Shown here: piece after piece, positions 21,549 through 28,097 of the stretch | Position numbering within the stretch: position 1 is the stretch's first letter | Layout: every line of letters begins with the position of its first letter | Source of the DNA: a virus | IMG/VR virus record: IMGVR_UViG_3300009660_000002 | Coordinates: 1 to 37,298 of that record | Length of the DNA stretch: 37,298 nt | Strand: one strand, 5' to 3' | Program-made: the position numbers and the translations under genes | Notes under the pieces: generated by a model | Seen by the model: the letters and a program-made list of their open reading frames with translations, nothing else | Told to the model about the DNA's origin: nothing | The model's database searches: none

Positions 21549-22321
21549 GGGCGCACCTCGTCATTGCTCGATGGTGCAACAAATATTGCGCACGGCGGGC
21601 TGGTAGTCAGAACTTCTGCTGGCGCAGCCGCTGCCTTCTTCGCCAGTTCGGCGGCAGCCTTCAGCACGTCGTATTTTTCAACACCCCAAGCCAGCGCGTA
21701 GCAGCACCAGAGGAAGCTGTGCGTGTATTCCGTGAAATCGTGTTCGAACAAATCATCGAACTGCCAGCCGCGCCGCTGCGCATCGGACGGGTCGGTGTGA
21801 TGGAAATCGTAGGCCGCATATTGCGCACGGTCGCCGCCATCATCCAGCACGCCTATTACCTCATCTTCGACCGCTTCCCACAGTTCGCGTCGCCCCTCCT
21901 TGTCGAGCGAGTTGCTTGCCTTGGCGTCTCGCATCCACTGCACGCGATATTCATTGATGACCCGTTTGAATTTGTCTTCATCGAAGGCCTTTGGCTTGCC
22001 GCCGTGCCTGTTGCCGTCGACCGCGATCAGCTTATCGGCCCAGTAGCCCAGGTTTATGCCCAGCTTCCGCCCGCGTGACTGGTTGTACGCCCGGTCGGTG
22101 CGGAAAAACTCGAACATTTCCGTCAGGCGCATGAAGACGTAAGTGCCCATGTCGCCGGTGTAGCAGAGGTGGCCCGGCCAAGTGATCAGGTCGAAGAACA
22201 TGTCGCTGCTGTCCGGCTTCTTGAATCGTATGTGGCGGTTCACGCCGTCGTCGCGGATCACGATCAGCTCATGGCGAGCAACATCACGCAGGAAGCGCTC
22301 TTCAGTGAGGGTGCGACTCAT
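21545..22321 (-). CDS. Conserved-looking phage hypothetical protein, 258 aa
   Basis: The product has an N-terminal basic region with H-I-R-F-K-K-P-D-S-S-D-M-F-F-D-L-I-T-W-P-G-H-L-C-Y-T-G-D-M-G-T-Y-V-F (residues about 30-62) and a W-rich helical C-terminal part (E-Y-T-H-S-F-L-W-C-C-Y-A-L-A-W-G-V). I have the impression of similar proteins in many Burkholderiales phages without assigned function. It is coupled by ATGA overlap to genes on both sides in the early leftward operon. Function is unknown. Confidence 0.75.
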   Translation of the reverse strand: MSRTLTEERFLRDVARHELIVIRDDGVNRHIRFKKPDSSDMFFDLITWPGHLCYTGDMGTYVFMRLTEMFEFFRTDRAYNQSRGRKLGINLGYWADKLIAVDGNRHGGKPKAFDEDKFKRVINEYRVQWMRDAKASNSLDKEGRRELWEAVEDEVIGVLDDGGDRAQYAAYDFHHTDPSDAQRRGWQFDDLFEHDFTEYTHSFLWCCYALAWGVEKYDVLKAAAELAKKAAAAPAEVLTTSPPCAIFVAPSSNDEVRP

Positions 22322-22665
22322 GGGCGCACCTCCGCCGCCGGCGCACCAAACATCGCCTCAACTAGCCAATCACGGCCGTGCTGGCCGCGTGGCCAGTTGT
22401 TGGTGCGTGTCCGGTACAAGTCGAATTCGGCCTGCTCGTCCAGGTCCGGCATGCCGTACAGCGCGCCGGAATGCTTCGAGGCCGCCTCGATCATGACCAG
22501 CTTGCCAGCATCTACCAGGGCGGTCAGGCGCTTGCGAACCGATTCGCGGTGCATGCCCAGGTCGATGGAAAGGTCTACGATGGTTGCGGCGCCAAAGCGC
22601 TTGACCGTGGCCAGGAGGTCGGCCGCGTGGTCGGTGGTGTTGTAATTGCTGATGGTGGTCGTCAT
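22318..22665 (-). CDS. Winged-helix regulator-like protein, 115 aa
   Basis: ATG at 22665 is chosen because GGGGTC lies upstream and because it overlaps the stop of the preceding small ORF (ATGA). Residues 15-70 (A-A-D-L-L-A-T-V-K-R-F-G-A-A-T-I-V-D-L-S-I-D-L-G-M-H-R-E-S-V-R-K-R-L-T-A-L-V-D-A-G-K-L) form a winged helix of the MarR/ArsR-like type often found in phage early operons. The C-terminal region is acidic and aromatic. It may regulate phage or host genes; its target is not visible. Confidence 0.7.
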   Translation of the reverse strand: MTTTISNYNTTDHAADLLATVKRFGAATIVDLSIDLGMHRESVRKRLTALVDAGKLVMIEAASKHSGALYGMPDLDEQAEFDLYRTRTNNWPRGQHGRDWLVEAMFGAPAAEVRP

Positions 22666-22763
22666 GGTTGACCCCAAGCAAATACGGCATGCGCCGGCAC
22701 TTGATCCTGATCAGGCGCGGCCTGAGTGCTAGTAGCAGCATTGGTGGTGTAGAATTGCCTCAT
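22662..22763 (-). CDS. Small protein, 33 aa
   Basis: The ORF has CCGGAAAG before ATG at 22763, reads M-R-Q-F-Y-T-T-N-A-A-T-S-T-Q-A-A-P-D-Q-D, and its TGA overlaps the next ATG. It is Gln/Ala/Thr-rich and probably unstructured. Translational coupling is the main evidence that it is real. It is the first ORF after the hairpin at 22796-22822. Confidence 0.5.
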   Translation of the reverse strand: MRQFYTTNAATSTQAAPDQDQVPAHAVFAWGQP

Positions 22764-22795
22764 AAATTCTTTCCGGATTTATAGCGTTTCAAGGA

Positions 22796-22822
22796 AGCCC
22801 GCCTGCCAGCGGGCTTTTTTTA
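22796..22822 (+). terminator. Hairpin with T run on the plus strand, inside the leftward operon
   Basis: GCCCGC and GCGGGC form a 6-bp stem (plus an A-T pair) with a 6-nt loop, followed by seven T residues on the plus strand. On the minus strand the same hairpin is followed by TCCTT, so it can attenuate the operon only weakly. The plus-strand orientation is odd because no plus-strand gene lies upstream; a short plus-strand RNA could end here. Confidence 0.55.
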
Positions 22823-22990
22823 TTGCTCGGCCAGCAGTTCCTGGAGCATCGCTTCGTGGTGCTTGCGTGTCCGGACGTGGCCGAAATCGATCTGCTGCAT
22901 GTGCTCGGCCTGGTCTTCGTGCTGCCCCTGAGCGCCCTGCTCGGCCTGCGCCGGCGTGCTGCCGGCCTCGGTATTTGATGCCCCGGTCAA
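22820..22990 (-). CDS. Small hypothetical protein, 56 aa (TTG start)
   Basis: The TTG start overlaps the stop of the upstream HTH gene (TTGA). The product is Gln/Glu/Ala-rich for 30 residues, then Q-Q-I-D-F-G-H-V-R-T-R-K-H-H-E-A-M-L-Q-E-L-L-A-E-Q. The C-terminal helix is protein-like. Reading is supported by the tight overlap and by the stop falling right before a hairpin. No family is recognised. Confidence 0.5.
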   Translation of the reverse strand: MTGASNTEAGSTPAQAEQGAQGQHEDQAEHMQQIDFGHVRTRKHHEAMLQELLAEQ

Positions 22991-23253
22991 GCCGGCACCT
23001 CGGCACGAGCAACACGCTTGAGCTCGCGGATCGACACGTCGAACACTTCGTGCATGCGGATCAGCAGCGAGGCGCCAATGGGCAGGCGGCCGTGGCGAAT
23101 CTTGGAAATCACTGGTGGCGCCACTTCCAGCGCGCGGGCCAGGGCGGCGTCGTTCTTGAGGCTGTGCTGGAGCACCAACGTATCGAGCAGGTCGTTGTTG
23201 CCCTGGGCATTGTTCAGCGAGGTGGAAGTCGTTGTTACATTTGCTTGTGTCAT
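22987..23253 (-). CDS. Helix-turn-helix regulator, 88 aa
   Basis: Residues 21-70 include L-K-N-D-A-A-L-A-R-A-L-E-V-A-P-P-V-I-S-K-I-R-H-G, an XRE-type helix-turn-helix with the S-K-I-R-H-G recognition pattern, followed by L-I-R-M-H-E-V-F-D-V-S-I-R-E-L. This compact form is frequent in betaproteobacterial genomes and phages. It is not the gene next to the operators, so it is probably a secondary regulator of the early operon. An AGGACC precedes the ATG. Confidence 0.75.
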   Translation of the reverse strand: MTQANVTTTSTSLNNAQGNNDLLDTLVLQHSLKNDAALARALEVAPPVISKIRHGRLPIGASLLIRMHEVFDVSIRELKRVARAEVPA

Positions 23254-23329
23254 GTCATGGTCCTAATTGATGGTGGATAAAGTGGCCGTTTCCGGCCATG
23301 TGATGCTGTAGCTGTTGGGTGCGGATTCG

Positions 23330-23545
23330 TTATGGCGGCTCACGGCGTGGCACCTCATATTTCCGCGCCACCTGGTCAGTGGCATCGCGCCACTTGTTCC
23401 GTGCCGCCTTATGCGCGGCTTTCGCCGCTTCCTCACCCTCCCCGTCCCTGGCTCCCTGCAGGTCTTTTTCCGCCTGCCGGTAGCTCAGGGAGCGCTGGAA
23501 GATGAGTTCCCTTTCCTCGGCTGTTGCCTCGGTTTGTTTATTCAA
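23330..23545 (-). CDS. Small charged helical protein, 71 aa (TTG start)
   Basis: The TTG start has GGAGG 6 nt upstream, so it is well supported. The product (M-N-K-Q-T-E-A-T-A-E-E-R-E-L-I-F-Q-R-S-L-S) is rich in Glu, Lys, Ala and Arg and would be almost all helix. No family is recognised. It sits between a ribbon-helix-helix gene and an HTH gene. Confidence 0.55.
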   Translation of the reverse strand: MNKQTEATAEERELIFQRSLSYRQAEKDLQGARDGEGEEAAKAAHKAARNKWRDATDQVARKYEVPRREPP

Positions 23546-23562
23546 TAGCTGCCTCCATGCCG

Positions 23563-23850
23563 TTAAACCCGCAAGCGAGTGATGCGCGGTACCAGGCCGA
23601 AACTTGGGCGCGATGCCGGAAACTGGGCCTTACTGTTTCCTGATTTGGGCCTAGCTCCGCTCGAAAACGGCGGGCTATCATTGCGCTTCGGTTTGGCATC
23701 CAGGTGGTTGCGGATGATTACGATGGTGCATTCGTTGAGCACGTCGCTGACTGTCTTGCCCTGGGCGGCGCAGGCCTCCTGCAGAGCATCCTTGTTGCTG
23801 TCGGTGATGTAGCCCTTGACGAGTGCGGTGCGTTTTTGCTTGTGTTTCAT
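23563..23850 (-). CDS. Ribbon-helix-helix-like small DNA-binding protein, 95 aa
   Basis: Residues 5-50 read R-T-A-L-V-K-G-Y-I-T-D-S-N-K-D-A-L-Q-E-A-C-A-A-Q-G-K-T-V-S-D-V-L-N-E-C-T. One beta strand is followed by two helices with the spacing of Arc/MetJ-type proteins. The remaining 45 residues are Pro/Ser-rich and basic. It may act as an early regulator in the place of lambda CII or as an antitoxin-like factor. The fold call is from pattern only. Confidence 0.6.
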   Translation of the reverse strand: MKHKQKRTALVKGYITDSNKDALQEACAAQGKTVSDVLNECTIVIIRNHLDAKPKRNDSPPFSSGARPKSGNSKAQFPASRPSFGLVPRITRLRV

Positions 23851-23961
23851 GGTTATCTCCTAGTGGTCGGTGTTGCAGGGTTTGGTTACAGTGAAAACGG
23901 GCGGGGAATTCCTTCGTGCTACATTGCTATCTCCATAACAACAATCTGAAGGGATCCCCCA

Positions 23962-24441
23962 ATGGCAATTACGACTGTCTCGGCTGCGATTACGGCCTTT
24001 AGGGCCACTATTGACGTAGCAAAGGCAGCTATCACTGCGCGCGACGACGCATTAATCGTGAAAGTCATCGGTGATATGAACGACCGGATGCTTGACATCC
24101 AAAGCCAATGCCTTGCACTCCAGGAGAAGCAGGCGGCGCTGGCCGATAGCGAACGTGATCTCAAAGAGCAATTGCGAAAAATGGAAGAAAAAGCGGCAGA
24201 TTTTGATCAATATGAACTGCATCAGAACACTCATGGTGCGGTCGTGTACCAATCCAAGGTGTCGCTCGATCCCTCGAACAAACCGGTATACCTTTGCGCT
24301 AATTGCATGGCTGCCGGCATAAAAACCTTTCTTCAGTTTCAGTCGCGCGGACTGAGGACCATGCTCTTTTGCAAAGAGCATGGAGATATAAGGTCCGACA
24401 TTCCAGACAGAGTCTCGCAACCGATTCGCATCGGGTTTTAA
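23962..24441 (+). CDS. Cassette protein with coiled coil and zinc-ribbon-like Cys pairs, 159 aa
   Basis: AAGGGATC precedes the ATG. Residues 1-78 are helical, with S-Q-C-L-A-L-Q-E-K-Q-A-A-L-A-D-S-E-R-D-L-K-E-Q-L-R-K-M-E-E-K as a strong coiled coil. The C-terminal half has Y-L-C-A-N-C-M-A-A-G and L-F-C-K-E-H-G, a C-x-x-C plus C-x-x-H set that could bind zinc. This plan is common among host-derived cassette proteins of unknown role in phages. It is a plus-strand gene set into the leftward operon next to cro. Confidence 0.72.
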   Translation: MAITTVSAAITAFRATIDVAKAAITARDDALIVKVIGDMNDRMLDIQSQCLALQEKQAALADSERDLKEQLRKMEEKAADFDQYELHQNTHGAVVYQSKVSLDPSNKPVYLCANCMAAGIKTFLQFQSRGLRTMLFCKEHGDIRSDIPDRVSQPIRIGF

Positions 24442-24443
24442 CT

Positions 24444-24584
24444 TCATGCTGGCTCCTTCAGTTGTTTGAGGCATTCATCGAGTGGCACGCCTGGCGGCAG
24501 TTGGCTCGACTGGACAAGAGGAATCGAAACGAAACCCGGCGCGGCGCGCTTCTGGTGCCGAAGCAGCGAGGCCAGCCACTTCAC
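24444..24584 (-). CDS. Small protein downstream of cro, 46 aa (GTG start)
   Basis: The GTG start overlaps the cro stop (GTGA). The product reads M-K-W-L-A-S-L-L-R-H-Q-K-R-A-A-P-G-F-V-S-I-P-L-V and ends L-D-E-C-L-K-Q-L-K-E-P-A. An ATG follows the stop immediately (ATGA), but its frame soon runs antisense to the plus-strand cassette gene, so the next operon gene may have been displaced. No family is recognised. Confidence 0.5.
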   Translation of the reverse strand: MKWLASLLRHQKRAAPGFVSIPLVQSSQLPPGVPLDECLKQLKEPA

Positions 24585-24901
24585 GGCGCACCTCGCGGAT
24601 CGATGCCGACAACGGAGTGCGGCGGAATGGTGTCGAGGATGTTGCTTGGGGATGGTGGCTGGCGGCCGGCGTGGCCGGGATCGCCCTCCACCAGTTCGGG
24701 CCAGATCTTGTGCCAGTCATCCGGGCGCAAATCTTTACGAGCAACTTGGCCGCCGGTGGCGCGCTCAATTTCGACACACCGCTCCGGAGGGACGGGACGC
24801 AGCTTGTTTGCCCATTGGCTAATTAGCACTGGTGTGATGCCGATCTTGTCGGCCAAACCGCGCTGAGAGCCACGATCTTTGACGTATTCGATGAGTTTCA
24901 T
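24581..24901 (-). CDS. YdaS/Cro-like repressor
   Basis: This 106-residue protein starts M-K-L-I-E-Y-V-K-D-R-G-S-Q-R-G-L-A-D-K-I-G-I-T-P-V-L-I-S-Q-W. The helix-turn-helix and the following V-P-P-E-R-C-V-E-I-E-R-A-T-G-G-Q-V-x-R-x-D-L-R-P are hallmarks of the YdaS/Cro-like family, including the D-L-R-P-D-D-W end of the fold. The C-terminal tail is Pro-rich. It is the first gene of the leftward early operon. The ATG falls about at the predicted PR start, so the mRNA would have no leader. It should bind the three operators and switch off the repressor promoter. Confidence 0.85.
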   Translation of the reverse strand: MKLIEYVKDRGSQRGLADKIGITPVLISQWANKLRPVPPERCVEIERATGGQVARKDLRPDDWHKIWPELVEGDPGHAGRQPPSPSNILDTIPPHSVVGIDPRGAP

Positions 24902-24936
24902 GGACTCACTATAGCAATTTGCTTTTACTCGGTCAA
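24901..24936 (-). promoter_or_regulatory. PR promoter (leftward early operon)
   Basis: On the minus strand, -35 TTGACC (24936-24931) and -10 TATAGT (24913-24908) are separated by 17 nt. The predicted start, seven nt past the -10, is at about 24901, the A of the cro ATG. Operator O1 fills the spacer and O2 lies just upstream of the -35 box. Confidence 0.85.
24913..24923. promoter_or_regulatory. Operator O1 (AGCAATTTGCT)
   Basis: This perfect 11-bp palindrome (five paired positions around a central T) lies between the -10 and -35 of PR. Its centre is 24918. The same sequence occurs twice in the PL region. Confidence 0.8.
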
Positions 24937-24937
24937 T

Positions 24938-24948
24938 AGCAATTTGCA
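24938..24948. promoter_or_regulatory. Operator O2 (AGCAATTTGCA)
   Basis: One mismatch from O1. Its centre at 24943 is 25 bp from O1 and about 43 bp upstream of the repressor ATG. This is the position from which lambda CI at OR2 activates PRM. Confidence 0.8.
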
Positions 24949-24985
24949 CATTCCACCATAAAGCGTTTTGCTATTTAATCCAAAT
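24949..24985 (+). promoter_or_regulatory. PRM promoter for the repressor, probably leaderless
   Basis: A -10-like TATTTA (24972-24977) lies 8 nt before the ATG, with only CATTCC (24949-24954) at the -35 position 17 nt further up. No ribosome-binding site precedes the ATG. The weak -35 and the adjacent O2 suggest activation by bound repressor; O3 overlaps the -10 side. Confidence 0.6.
24962..24972. promoter_or_regulatory. Operator O3 (AGCGTTTTGCT)
   Basis: This is a degenerate copy of the operator; its centre at 24967 is 24 bp from O2. It abuts the -10 of PRM, so binding here should block repressor synthesis, as OR3 does in lambda. Confidence 0.7.
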
Positions 24986-25525
24986 ATGGCTACATCTAAA
25001 GAAATACGAATCGAAAACCTCCGCTTTCTTGTCAAACAGTTCAAGACGGCGGATGCGGTTGCGCGGCGCGCGGAAACGGCGCCCATGTACCTGAGTCAAA
25101 TATTGAATCAGGTGAAATCATCGACAGGAACCTCGCGCGGCGTAGGTGATAAACTCGCCAGAAAAATTGAAGTCGGCTGCGGCCTTCCGGAGGGATGGAT
25201 GGATGCCGATCACGGTGCCCTGACCGAGATTCCTTCTCTCGACTTAGCGAAAGACAGTGCCAGTAATTTAGTCACGCAAGAGCGCGTTCCTTATGCAGTC
25301 AATGTAGCCCACGCAAAGAAACAGCAGAGCGAGCAGGCTGAAGTTGCAGGATCGGACGCATAGCAAGACGAGTCCGCCCATTTTTCTGAGAGACGTGTGG
25401 CGCTACAACTGGTTGACGAGGATGAGGCGTTGTTGCTTAGTCTGTACCGTGGCGCCATGGATGAACGCGCCAGGCAAAAAATAATGGAGGCGGCCAAAAG
25501 CGCCCCCAAACTACCAATTACATGA
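24986..25525 (+). pseudogene. CI-like repressor gene interrupted by an in-frame amber codon
   Basis: ATG at 24986 opens M-A-T-S-K-E-I-R-I-E-N-L-R-F-L-V-K-Q-F, with an XRE helix-turn-helix at about residues 14-40 (D-A-V-A-R-R-A-E-T-A-P-M-Y-L-S-Q-I-L-N-Q) and V-G-D-K-L-A-R-K-I-E. At codon 126 (25361-25363) there is TAG. The same frame then continues for 53 clearly coding codons (V-A-L-Q-L-V-D-E-D-E-A-L-L-L-S-L-Y-R-G-A-M), the normal C-terminal tail of short phage repressors, and stops at 25525. No S24 peptidase domain is present. Either the repressor is truncated to 125 residues, or the amber is read through, or there is a sequencing error. The TTG at 24968 is a less likely start. Confidence 0.8.
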
Positions 25526-25745
25526 CATCCACCACATCGAACCGCCCTGCCCTGGACCAGATCAATTCTGGGTAGAGTTCCGCCTCCCTTTCCATGAGGG
25601 GCAAATTTTCGGACTTCGCCCGCTGATCCATCCTGATGTATGCGCGCACCCACCGCTCTATCTCAGATTCGAAATCTGCCCGCGCTACGTCGCGCTGCCG
25701 CAGCCTCGCAACATAGTCATTGATTGCCGCTTCAATTTTTTTCAT
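25518..25745 (-). CDS. Small helical hypothetical protein, 75 aa
   Basis: The start at 25745 has a GGGGAAGGGA ribosome-binding site; the frame is open further upstream without one. The product (M-K-K-I-E-A-A-I-N-D-Y-V-A-R-L-R-Q-R-D-V-A) is helical and acidic/basic mixed, ending V-V-D-V-M. It converges on the repressor gene, with an 8-nt overlap of the two stops when the repressor is read through its amber codon. No family is recognised. It may share the 25745-26004 intergenic region with the LysR gene. Confidence 0.6.
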   Translation of the reverse strand: MKKIEAAINDYVARLRQRDVARADFESEIERWVRAYIRMDQRAKSENLPLMEREAELYPELIWSRAGRFDVVDVM

Positions 25746-25927
25746 TCCCTTCCCCTGCCTATAAGTAACACCAAGCCGCGCCGACCAAATGCCCGCACGC
25801 GCCACGCCCATTGACGGCTCATAACCATGCGGATATGCAAAGCTTGCCCGCAGAGCAACAAATAGCGTACCCGAGATTCCATTTTTTCGAAATTGCTGAA
25901 ATAGATAACCTGACTTATCGAGAACGT

Positions 25928-25946
25928 TAATTGGGCGTCACAATTA
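25928..25946. promoter_or_regulatory. LysR-type box upstream of the LysR gene
   Basis: TAATTG (25928-25933) and CAATTA (25941-25946) form a perfect inverted repeat with a 7-nt spacer and contain the T-N11-A core of LysR binding sites. It lies 58 nt upstream of the LysR start, between divergent genes, so autoregulation is likely. Confidence 0.55.
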
Positions 25947-26003
25947 CCGTCTATCCATTTCAATTCCGTGACGGTTGGTTAGAATCCTGCGGAAATGGGA
26001 TTC

Positions 26004-26897
26004 ATGATGCTGACACTCCGCGACCTCGAACTGATGCGACATATTGGGATGGAAAAGAGCCTAATTGCGGCAGGACGACGCGCGGGCATGGCAGCCCCAT
26101 CAGCAACGAATCGGTTGAATAGAATTGAGGAAATTGTCGGGGAATCCCTGGTTATTCGAAGTGGCCGCCGATTCGAACTTACGCCGGCTGGCAAGATCGT
26201 GGCCGCGTCCGCCACCCTCATCGCTGACGAGCTGCGCAGGATGAACGAGCTGCTGCAGGGGCGGCAGCGCCACGGCCGACAGACGCTCAGACTAGCATGC
26301 TCAGACACGGTTTTAATGGGCGAATTGCCAGCGGTGCTTGGGGAGTTCCTGGGGGCGCATCCGACAATTGATGTGGCAGTGGTCAGCGGGGATTTCGATG
26401 CGGTCGCAGCCCTGGTGGCATCGGGAGAGGCTGATCTGGCGCTGTTTCCGCACCCGCCAGCTGGGCACGGCCTGCGCTCGATCCCCTACCGCCTGGAGCG
26501 GATTTGCTTAATTGTGCCGGATGGCCATGAGCTTGCGCGTCGACCTGGCGCAATAGCATTGGCCGACGCCCTGCCCTATGATTTTGTTTCGACTCACCAC
26601 GATCTGCGCCTTACTAAATACATCGCGGATCACGCCCCCGAAAGCCTGCTGGTTCGCTCACGCGTCACCGTTGACACCCTGGCGGCCCAGGCTGAAATTA
26701 TCGCACGGTCCAGGCTTGGAATTGGCCTGACCGTCGAATCAATTGCGAGGCAGGCAGCACGCACATATCCGGTGAAAATGATACCGCTTGCCGACAAGTG
26801 GGCGCGCCTTGATTTCCATTTGCTCGCAAAAAATCTCGATAATTTGGGCGAGGTAGCATCGTTATTTGCTCAACACATAAAGTCACGAGTTGCGTGA
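26004..26897 (+). CDS. LysR-family transcriptional regulator
   Basis: This 297-residue LysR regulator has an N-terminal winged HTH: L-T-L-R-D-L-E-L-M-R-H-I, S-L-I-A-A-G-R-R-A-G-M-A-A-P-S-A-T-N-R-L-N-R-I-E, then L-V-I-R-S-G-R-R-F-E-L-T-P-A-G. The periplasmic-binding-like effector domain starts near residue 90 (T-L-R-L-A-C-S-D-T), with G-E-A-D-L-A-L-F-P and V-S-T-H-H-D-L-R. ATGs at 25995, 26004 and 26007 are all possible; 26004 has GGGA 4 nt upstream. It lies inside the immunity region beside the repressor, where it is an unusual lysogenic cargo gene. The effector and targets are unknown. Confidence 0.88.
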   Translation: MMLTLRDLELMRHIGMEKSLIAAGRRAGMAAPSATNRLNRIEEIVGESLVIRSGRRFELTPAGKIVAASATLIADELRRMNELLQGRQRHGRQTLRLACSDTVLMGELPAVLGEFLGAHPTIDVAVVSGDFDAVAALVASGEADLALFPHPPAGHGLRSIPYRLERICLIVPDGHELARRPGAIALADALPYDFVSTHHDLRLTKYIADHAPESLLVRSRVTVDTLAAQAEIIARSRLGIGLTVESIARQAARTYPVKMIPLADKWARLDFHLLAKNLDNLGEVASLFAQHIKSRVA

Positions 26898-26996
26898 TTG
26901 TTGGATAGAATATTTTTGTTGTTTTTCATCAAATCCGCAATGGATCAGCCCGTCACTTGTGCAGCAAGCAACATATTTGATGCAATAATTTGCTAC

Positions 26997-27047
26997 TTTT
27001 CATAGAATTAGCATTCTATATAATGCTGCGGCGCAACGGTCTGCGCC
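26997..27047 (+). promoter_or_regulatory. Promoter with palindrome and 5' hairpin for the secreted protein gene
   Basis: TATAAT (27019-27024) follows a TTTTCA (26997-27002) with a 16-nt spacer. The palindrome ATAGAAT-TAGC-ATTCTAT (27002-27019) covers the spacer and touches the -10, as an operator would. GGCGCA (27030-27035) and TGCGCC (27042-27047) form a hairpin at the expected 5' end of the mRNA. Confidence 0.55.
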
Positions 27048-27065
27048 AACTAAACTGGGACGAGA

Positions 27066-27938
27066 ATGAAAAAAATACTACCGCTCTTGCTGCTCGCTTG
27101 CGGGCTGCACGGATCCTCATGGGCCCAAGATGCATCGAACAAGGGAACAAAAAAATCAACACAACCAAAACAGGGAGCGGATTCGAAATCTTCACAGAAA
27201 AAGGTGAGTGATTTAGCGGCATTCTCCCAAGACCCATTTGATGCGAACGCCGAAACCCTCCCCATTGACTTTCGTGGACATAGTTGCATTGCGATCTCAG
27301 ACAGGCTTAAGGCATTCAAATTAAAAAAAGATGAATTTGAATCCACAAAGGCTTACGCTGAGCGTGTCGAGCACGTCAAATCTGAGCCCATCTATGGCAA
27401 CTTAAATGGCTCAAGCATAATAGCCATGTCGCCAGATAAGCCCTTGCTTATGCCTAACTACAATGCGGATACTGAAACAATGACGGTACGCATGTTGTCT
27501 CACGGCAGCAGAACAACCATGATTGGAGAGGGCTTCTTTTCCTCGGCCTTGATCAATAGCAGCCTATCAAGCACGCAGAAGTACATCGGGGAAAATGGGT
27601 ATGGAAAGAAAGTTGAAATAACAAGCTCCATTTATGATGCTTGCGGAATTACATTTGCGAATATTAAGTCCCAGGGCCCCTCGACTGGCATCCCTTCAGA
27701 TTTCTCGTTTAAGATTTCACCCGATGATGCAAGACTAAACAAGGGCGCAATTCGCATTCTCTACATCGCGAAGCTAGAGTCCCCATTTCTTTCCAGATAC
27801 GGCAACATGATAAAGCCGACAATGGATAACCCGATAGAATTGCTTTGGAATGGTGACTCCCTTGTGATGAAACTGTCGCAGGTTTGGCTGTATAGCTCCG
27901 TAACTGGCAAGGTTTTCTCAAAAGAGCTCTTGCAATAA
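27066..27938 (+). CDS. Secreted protein of unknown function, 290 aa
   Basis: The N-terminus M-K-K-I-L-P-L-L-L-L-A-C-G-L-H-G-S-S-W-A-Q is a Sec signal peptide with cleavage probably after S-W-A (residue 20). A Lys/Ser/Gln-rich linker follows to about residue 47. The mature part is beta-rich with an A-E-R-V-E-H-V-K-S-E-P-I-Y-G segment. It should be periplasmic or exported. GGGACGAGA precedes the ATG; its own promoter and a strong terminator make it an independent lysogen-expressed unit. No family is recognised. Confidence 0.8.
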   Translation: MKKILPLLLLACGLHGSSWAQDASNKGTKKSTQPKQGADSKSSQKKVSDLAAFSQDPFDANAETLPIDFRGHSCIAISDRLKAFKLKKDEFESTKAYAERVEHVKSEPIYGNLNGSSIIAMSPDKPLLMPNYNADTETMTVRMLSHGSRTTMIGEGFFSSALINSSLSSTQKYIGENGYGKKVEITSSIYDACGITFANIKSQGPSTGIPSDFSFKISPDDARLNKGAIRILYIAKLESPFLSRYGNMIKPTMDNPIELLWNGDSLVMKLSQVWLYSSVTGKVFSKELLQ

Positions 27939-27977
27939 TTGCTCCAAGGCGGAGCCTCAACTGCAAGCAAAAATTGA

Positions 27978-28000
27978 AGCCCGCCCCACGCGGGCTTTTT
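27978..28000 (+). terminator. Intrinsic terminator of the secreted protein gene
   Basis: AGCCCGC (27978-27984) and GCGGGCT (27990-27996) form a 7-bp stem with a 5-nt loop, followed by TTTT. It starts 40 nt after the stop codon. Confidence 0.88.
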
Positions 28001-28097
28001 AATTCGGATTTGCAATTATTGAATAGATTTCATGTTGTAAATTTGCATATAATTGATGCGCGCAACGGCACGCTCCTATGCCGCAACATCAATAACG

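Noticed and set aside
24052-24474. Minus-strand ORF starting right after the small gene downstream of cro
   Set aside because: After its first few codons it is antisense to the plus-strand coiled-coil/zinc protein gene. It may hold a short remnant of the displaced operon gene but is not a gene.
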